25,965 nucleotides of DNA from Bacteroidales bacterium (lineage in GTDB: Bacteria > Bacteroidota > Bacteroidia > Bacteroidales > JALTDM01): assembly GCA_027074135.1 (NCBI GenBank), contig JALTDM010000160.1, positions 1 to 25,965 on the forward strand, in the 5' to 3' direction. The position numbers and the translations under genes were made by a program. The notes below the pieces were generated by a model. That model was not told the DNA's origin. It did not search any database and worked only from the letters and a program-made list of their open reading frames with translations. Positions 23,799 through 25,965 of the stretch are shown piece by piece; the first letter of the stretch is position 1; each line of letters begins with the position of its first letter.

Positions 23799-25073
23799 AT
23801 GAAAAATAAAAAACTAATTATAACCTTATCTGTTTTGGGTATCATTGTACTGTTGATAGTTTTGAAGAAAACCGGAGCAGTCGGAAGCGATAGTACCGTA
23901 ACTGTAGAAATTGCCAAAGCTGCGAAACGGACAATTGTAGAAACTATAACAGCCAGTGGTAAAATTAAGCCCCAAACCCAAGTAAAAATCAGTCCGGAAG
24001 TATCGGGTGAAATCATAGATATAAATGTAAAAGAAGGCCAAAAAGTAAAAGAAGGTGATTTGTTGGTGAAAATCAAACCCGACATATATGTTTCTGCCTT
24101 GGAACGGGCAAAGGCTTCATTAAATTCCGCAAAAGCAAATTTGGCAAATGCACAAGCCCGCCTCCAACAGTCAAAAGCACAATTGATACAAGCAGAGAAA
24201 AATTATAAGAGATACAAAAAACTGTTTGAAGAAAAAGCTGTGTCGGAAGCTGACTTCGATAATGCCGAAACTCAATATGAGACACAAAAGGCCGATTATG
24301 AAGCGGCAAAACAAAGTTTGGAAGGTGCCAAATTCTCTGTGATGTCTGCCGAGGCATCGGTGAAAGAGGCTGCCGAAAATCTTAGAAAAACTACTATTTA
24401 TGCACCTATGAGCGGCACAGTCTCAAAACTGAACGTAGAAAAAGGCGAAAGAGTAGTGGGTACCGCCCAGATGGCAGGAACGGAACTTTTAACCATAGCA
24501 GACATGGACAAAATGGAGGTGGAAGTAGATGTAAATGAGAATGATATAATACGAATAACTCCCGGAGATACTGCAACAATTGAAGTAGATGCTTATCTTA
24601 ATCATCCGTTCAAAGGAGTGGTAACCGAGGTGGCAAATTCGTCTAACAATACAGGTTTGTCTGCAGATAAGGTTACTACATTCACAGTTAAGATATTGAT
24701 ACTTAAGGAATCTTATGCGGATTTACTGGAAGGTAAGCCCGATGGGTTTTATCCTTTGAGACCAGGTATGTCGGCGAGTGTTGAAATAAAAACACAGGTT
24801 GCAAATGGTGTTGTTTCCGTGCCCATAGAATCGGTGGTTACAAGAACTGACAGTGCGGATAATGATTATGAAGCAGTATTTGTTTACGACAAAGGAAAGG
24901 TTTGTGAAAGAAAAGTGTTTACAGGTATTCAGGACGACAATTACATTGAAATAAAAAAAGGAGTGAAAGAAGGTGAACAAGTTGTTATCGGTCCTTTTGA
25001 AATTCTCAACAAAATATTGAAAGACGGGATGGTTGTAAGTGCCTCAAAAACAAAAAAGACAGAAGATGAGTAA
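23799..25073 (+). CDS. Efflux periplasmic adaptor (HlyD/RND-MFP family)
   Basis: This 424-residue membrane fusion protein should link an inner-membrane pump to the TolC-like channel. One N-terminal membrane helix (about 5-23) anchors it, with the rest in the periplasm. A split lipoyl domain is visible: VSGEIIDINVKEGQKVKEGD (about 68-87) and APMSGTVSKLNVEKGERV after the hairpin. Between them lies an Ala/Lys/Gln-rich coiled-coil hairpin of about 110 residues. The beta-barrel and membrane-proximal domains follow (DTATIEVDAYLNHPFKG, LRPGMSASVEI). The layout is closest to adaptors of MacA type that pair with MacB-like ABC permeases. No pump gene follows. Instead the stop overlaps the start of tsaB by eight bases. 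The pump must be encoded elsewhere if the system is complete. Confidence 0.92.
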   Translation: MKNKKLIITLSVLGIIVLLIVLKKTGAVGSDSTVTVEIAKAAKRTIVETITASGKIKPQTQVKISPEVSGEIIDINVKEGQKVKEGDLLVKIKPDIYVSALERAKASLNSAKANLANAQARLQQSKAQLIQAEKNYKRYKKLFEEKAVSEADFDNAETQYETQKADYEAAKQSLEGAKFSVMSAEASVKEAAENLRKTTIYAPMSGTVSKLNVEKGERVVGTAQMAGTELLTIADMDKMEVEVDVNENDIIRITPGDTATIEVDAYLNHPFKGVVTEVANSSNNTGLSADKVTTFTVKILILKESYADLLEGKPDGFYPLRPGMSASVEIKTQVANGVVSVPIESVVTRTDSADNDYEAVFVYDKGKVCERKVFTGIQDDNYIEIKKGVKEGEQVVIGPFEILNKILKDGMVVSASKTKKTEDE

Positions 25074-25737
25074 TATTTTACTTATAGAAACTTCATCTCC
25101 CATTTGTTCGGTAGGCTTGCTATCGGACGGAAAGTTAAAAATTTTGTATGAAGAGACAGGGGGAAATATTCATGCTGCTAGAGCTCCGGAGTTTGCAGGG
25201 AGGATTTTGGAAAAAAATGAACTTGACGCCGTTGCGGTAAGTTCCGGTCCGGGCTCATATACAGGTTTACGTATAGGTGTATCTTTGGCAAAAGGAATAG
25301 CTTACGGTAAAAGAATACCGCTAATTGCCGTACCAACATTGGATGCCATGGCAACATATTTTGTAAAAACATTTCCTGTAAGCGAGAATGCTGTGGTAAT
25401 TCCTACGGTAGATGCACGACGTATGGAAATTTATGCCGGGGTTTACGACAGTAGTGCAAATCAACTTGAGGAAGTAAAGCCTGTTATAGTAGATGAAAAT
25501 ACTTTTTCTGAATATGCTGACAGAGAGATATTTATAATGGGTTCCGGTGTGGAAAAAACTTATGAAACCATATTGGTAAAGAATAAAAAAAAGGTAAACT
25601 TGCTTCAAAGTGCCGCTAATATGATTTTTTTGGCTCAACAAATGTTTGAAAACAAAGAATTTGCAGATGTAGCTTATTTTGAGCCGTTTTATTTGAAGCA
25701 ATTTTTGATAACAAAATCTAAAAAGAAGTTCTTTTAA
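25066..25737 (+). CDS. tsaB: tRNA threonylcarbamoyladenosine biosynthesis protein TsaB
   Basis: TsaB pairs with TsaD and, with TsaE, helps put the t6A modification on A37 of ANN-reading tRNAs in the cytoplasm. The product is 223 residues, normal for TsaB. The ASKHA-type N-terminus is ILLIETSSPICSVGLLSDG, and the family signature is VSSGPGSYTGLRIGVSLAKG, followed by AVPTLDAMA. The two-His metal motif of the paralogue TsaD is absent, as expected for TsaB. I chose the ATG at 25066 because it directly precedes the conserved start; a GTG upstream would only add unrelated residues. The start lies inside the end of the adaptor gene (8-base overlap), so translation may be coupled. The pairing with efflux genes looks like a shared transcript rather than a shared function. 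Confidence 0.94.
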   Translation: MSNILLIETSSPICSVGLLSDGKLKILYEETGGNIHAARAPEFAGRILEKNELDAVAVSSGPGSYTGLRIGVSLAKGIAYGKRIPLIAVPTLDAMATYFVKTFPVSENAVVIPTVDARRMEIYAGVYDSSANQLEEVKPVIVDENTFSEYADREIFIMGSGVEKTYETILVKNKKKVNLLQSAANMIFLAQQMFENKEFADVAYFEPFYLKQFLITKSKKKFF

Positions 25738-25747
25738 TGAATTTTTA

Positions 25748-25779
25748 TTTGTGTGGGTATTTAAATTATTTTATATTCG
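25748..25779 (+). promoter_or_regulatory. Promoter of the truncated last gene
   Basis: TTTG (25748-25751) is followed after 20 bases by TATATTCG (25772-25779), one mismatch from TAnnTTTG. CAGATTAAA follows, as at the TolC-like promoter. Transcription would start near 25786. Confidence 0.45.
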
Positions 25780-25800
25780 CAGATTAAAGTATGAAATGCT

Positions 25801-25965
25801 ATGATTAAGAATATATTTTTTCTCCTGTTTTTTAGTGTGTTAGGTATATATAGTGTATTTGGACAAAAAAATGATGACGAAAAATTATTTTATCAAGGTG
25901 AAGAATATATAGATGTTGAGAATTGGGATAAGGCTTTTGAAGTGTACAAAAAGATTTTGGAGAAT
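25801..25965 (+). CDS. Secreted TPR-like protein, 3' end outside the window
   Basis: Only the first 55 residues are present. They show a signal peptide (two Lys/Ile-rich turns then a hydrophobic FFLLFFSVLGIYSVF, cleaved near FGQ). After that comes a helix pair (LFYQGEEYIDVENWDKAFE, then VYKKILEN) with the spacing of a tetratricopeptide repeat. In Bacteroidota such N-termini are often followed by PD40 and OmpA domains, but nothing of that is visible here. The ATG at 25801 follows a plausible promoter; an ATG at 25791 closes after five codons. The exact family cannot be named from this fragment. Confidence 0.7.
   Translation, partial: MIKNIFFLLFFSVLGIYSVFGQKNDDEKLFYQGEEYIDVENWDKAFEVYKKILEN

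Overview
The window looks like a piece of a Bacteroidota chromosome, probably Bacteroidales or a close relative. It is AT-rich. Most transcription units are preceded by matches to the Bacteroidota housekeeping -7 element TAnnTTTG, often continued as TTTGCA. Most genes have no Shine-Dalgarno sequence. It also carries phylum-typical genes: gldH, an S46 dipeptidyl-peptidase, a DUF2851 protein and a regulator-propeller SpoIIE phosphatase. Coding density is high. No rRNA, tRNA, CRISPR array, prophage or transposase gene was seen.

Layout. (1) 1-5659, plus strand: the 3' part of polA, a DUF2851 gene, an RCK-gated potassium channel and a lipoprotein with a DUF4190-like membrane tail, all closely packed. 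(2) 5697-9054, plus strand: the classical thrS-infC-rpmI-rplT translation cluster, closed by a strong terminator. infC appears to start at AUA behind a strong Shine-Dalgarno. (3) 9074-12295: a large membrane sensor with a periplasmic propeller and a cytoplasmic PP2C/SpoIIE phosphatase. (4) 12372-16756: a PSP1/RicT-like gene, gldH and mutS, tightly coupled and ending at a bidirectional terminator. (5) 16778-21528, minus strand: a secreted S46 peptidase of DPP7 type, then a LolC/E-like permease translationally coupled to cinA. (6) 21529-22380: an 852-bp divergent intergenic region filled with nested palindromic repeats. (7) 22381-25737, plus strand: a TolC-like outer membrane channel, an RND/HlyD-type adaptor and tsaB. 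(8) 25801 to the end: the start of a secreted, TPR-like protein that runs off the window.

How the genes fit together. Most are housekeeping: replication and repair (polA, mutS), translation (thrS, infC, rpmI, rplT, tsaB) and envelope work (channel, permease, TolC/HlyD, GldH, peptidase). The parts that stand out are not new protein systems. They are the palindromic REP-like array at 21641-22257, which the flanking genes do not explain, and the signs of translational control in the infC operon: an AUA start, Shine-Dalgarno motifs confined to thrS/infC/rpmI, and a folded rpmI-rplT spacer. I found no convincing novel multi-gene system.
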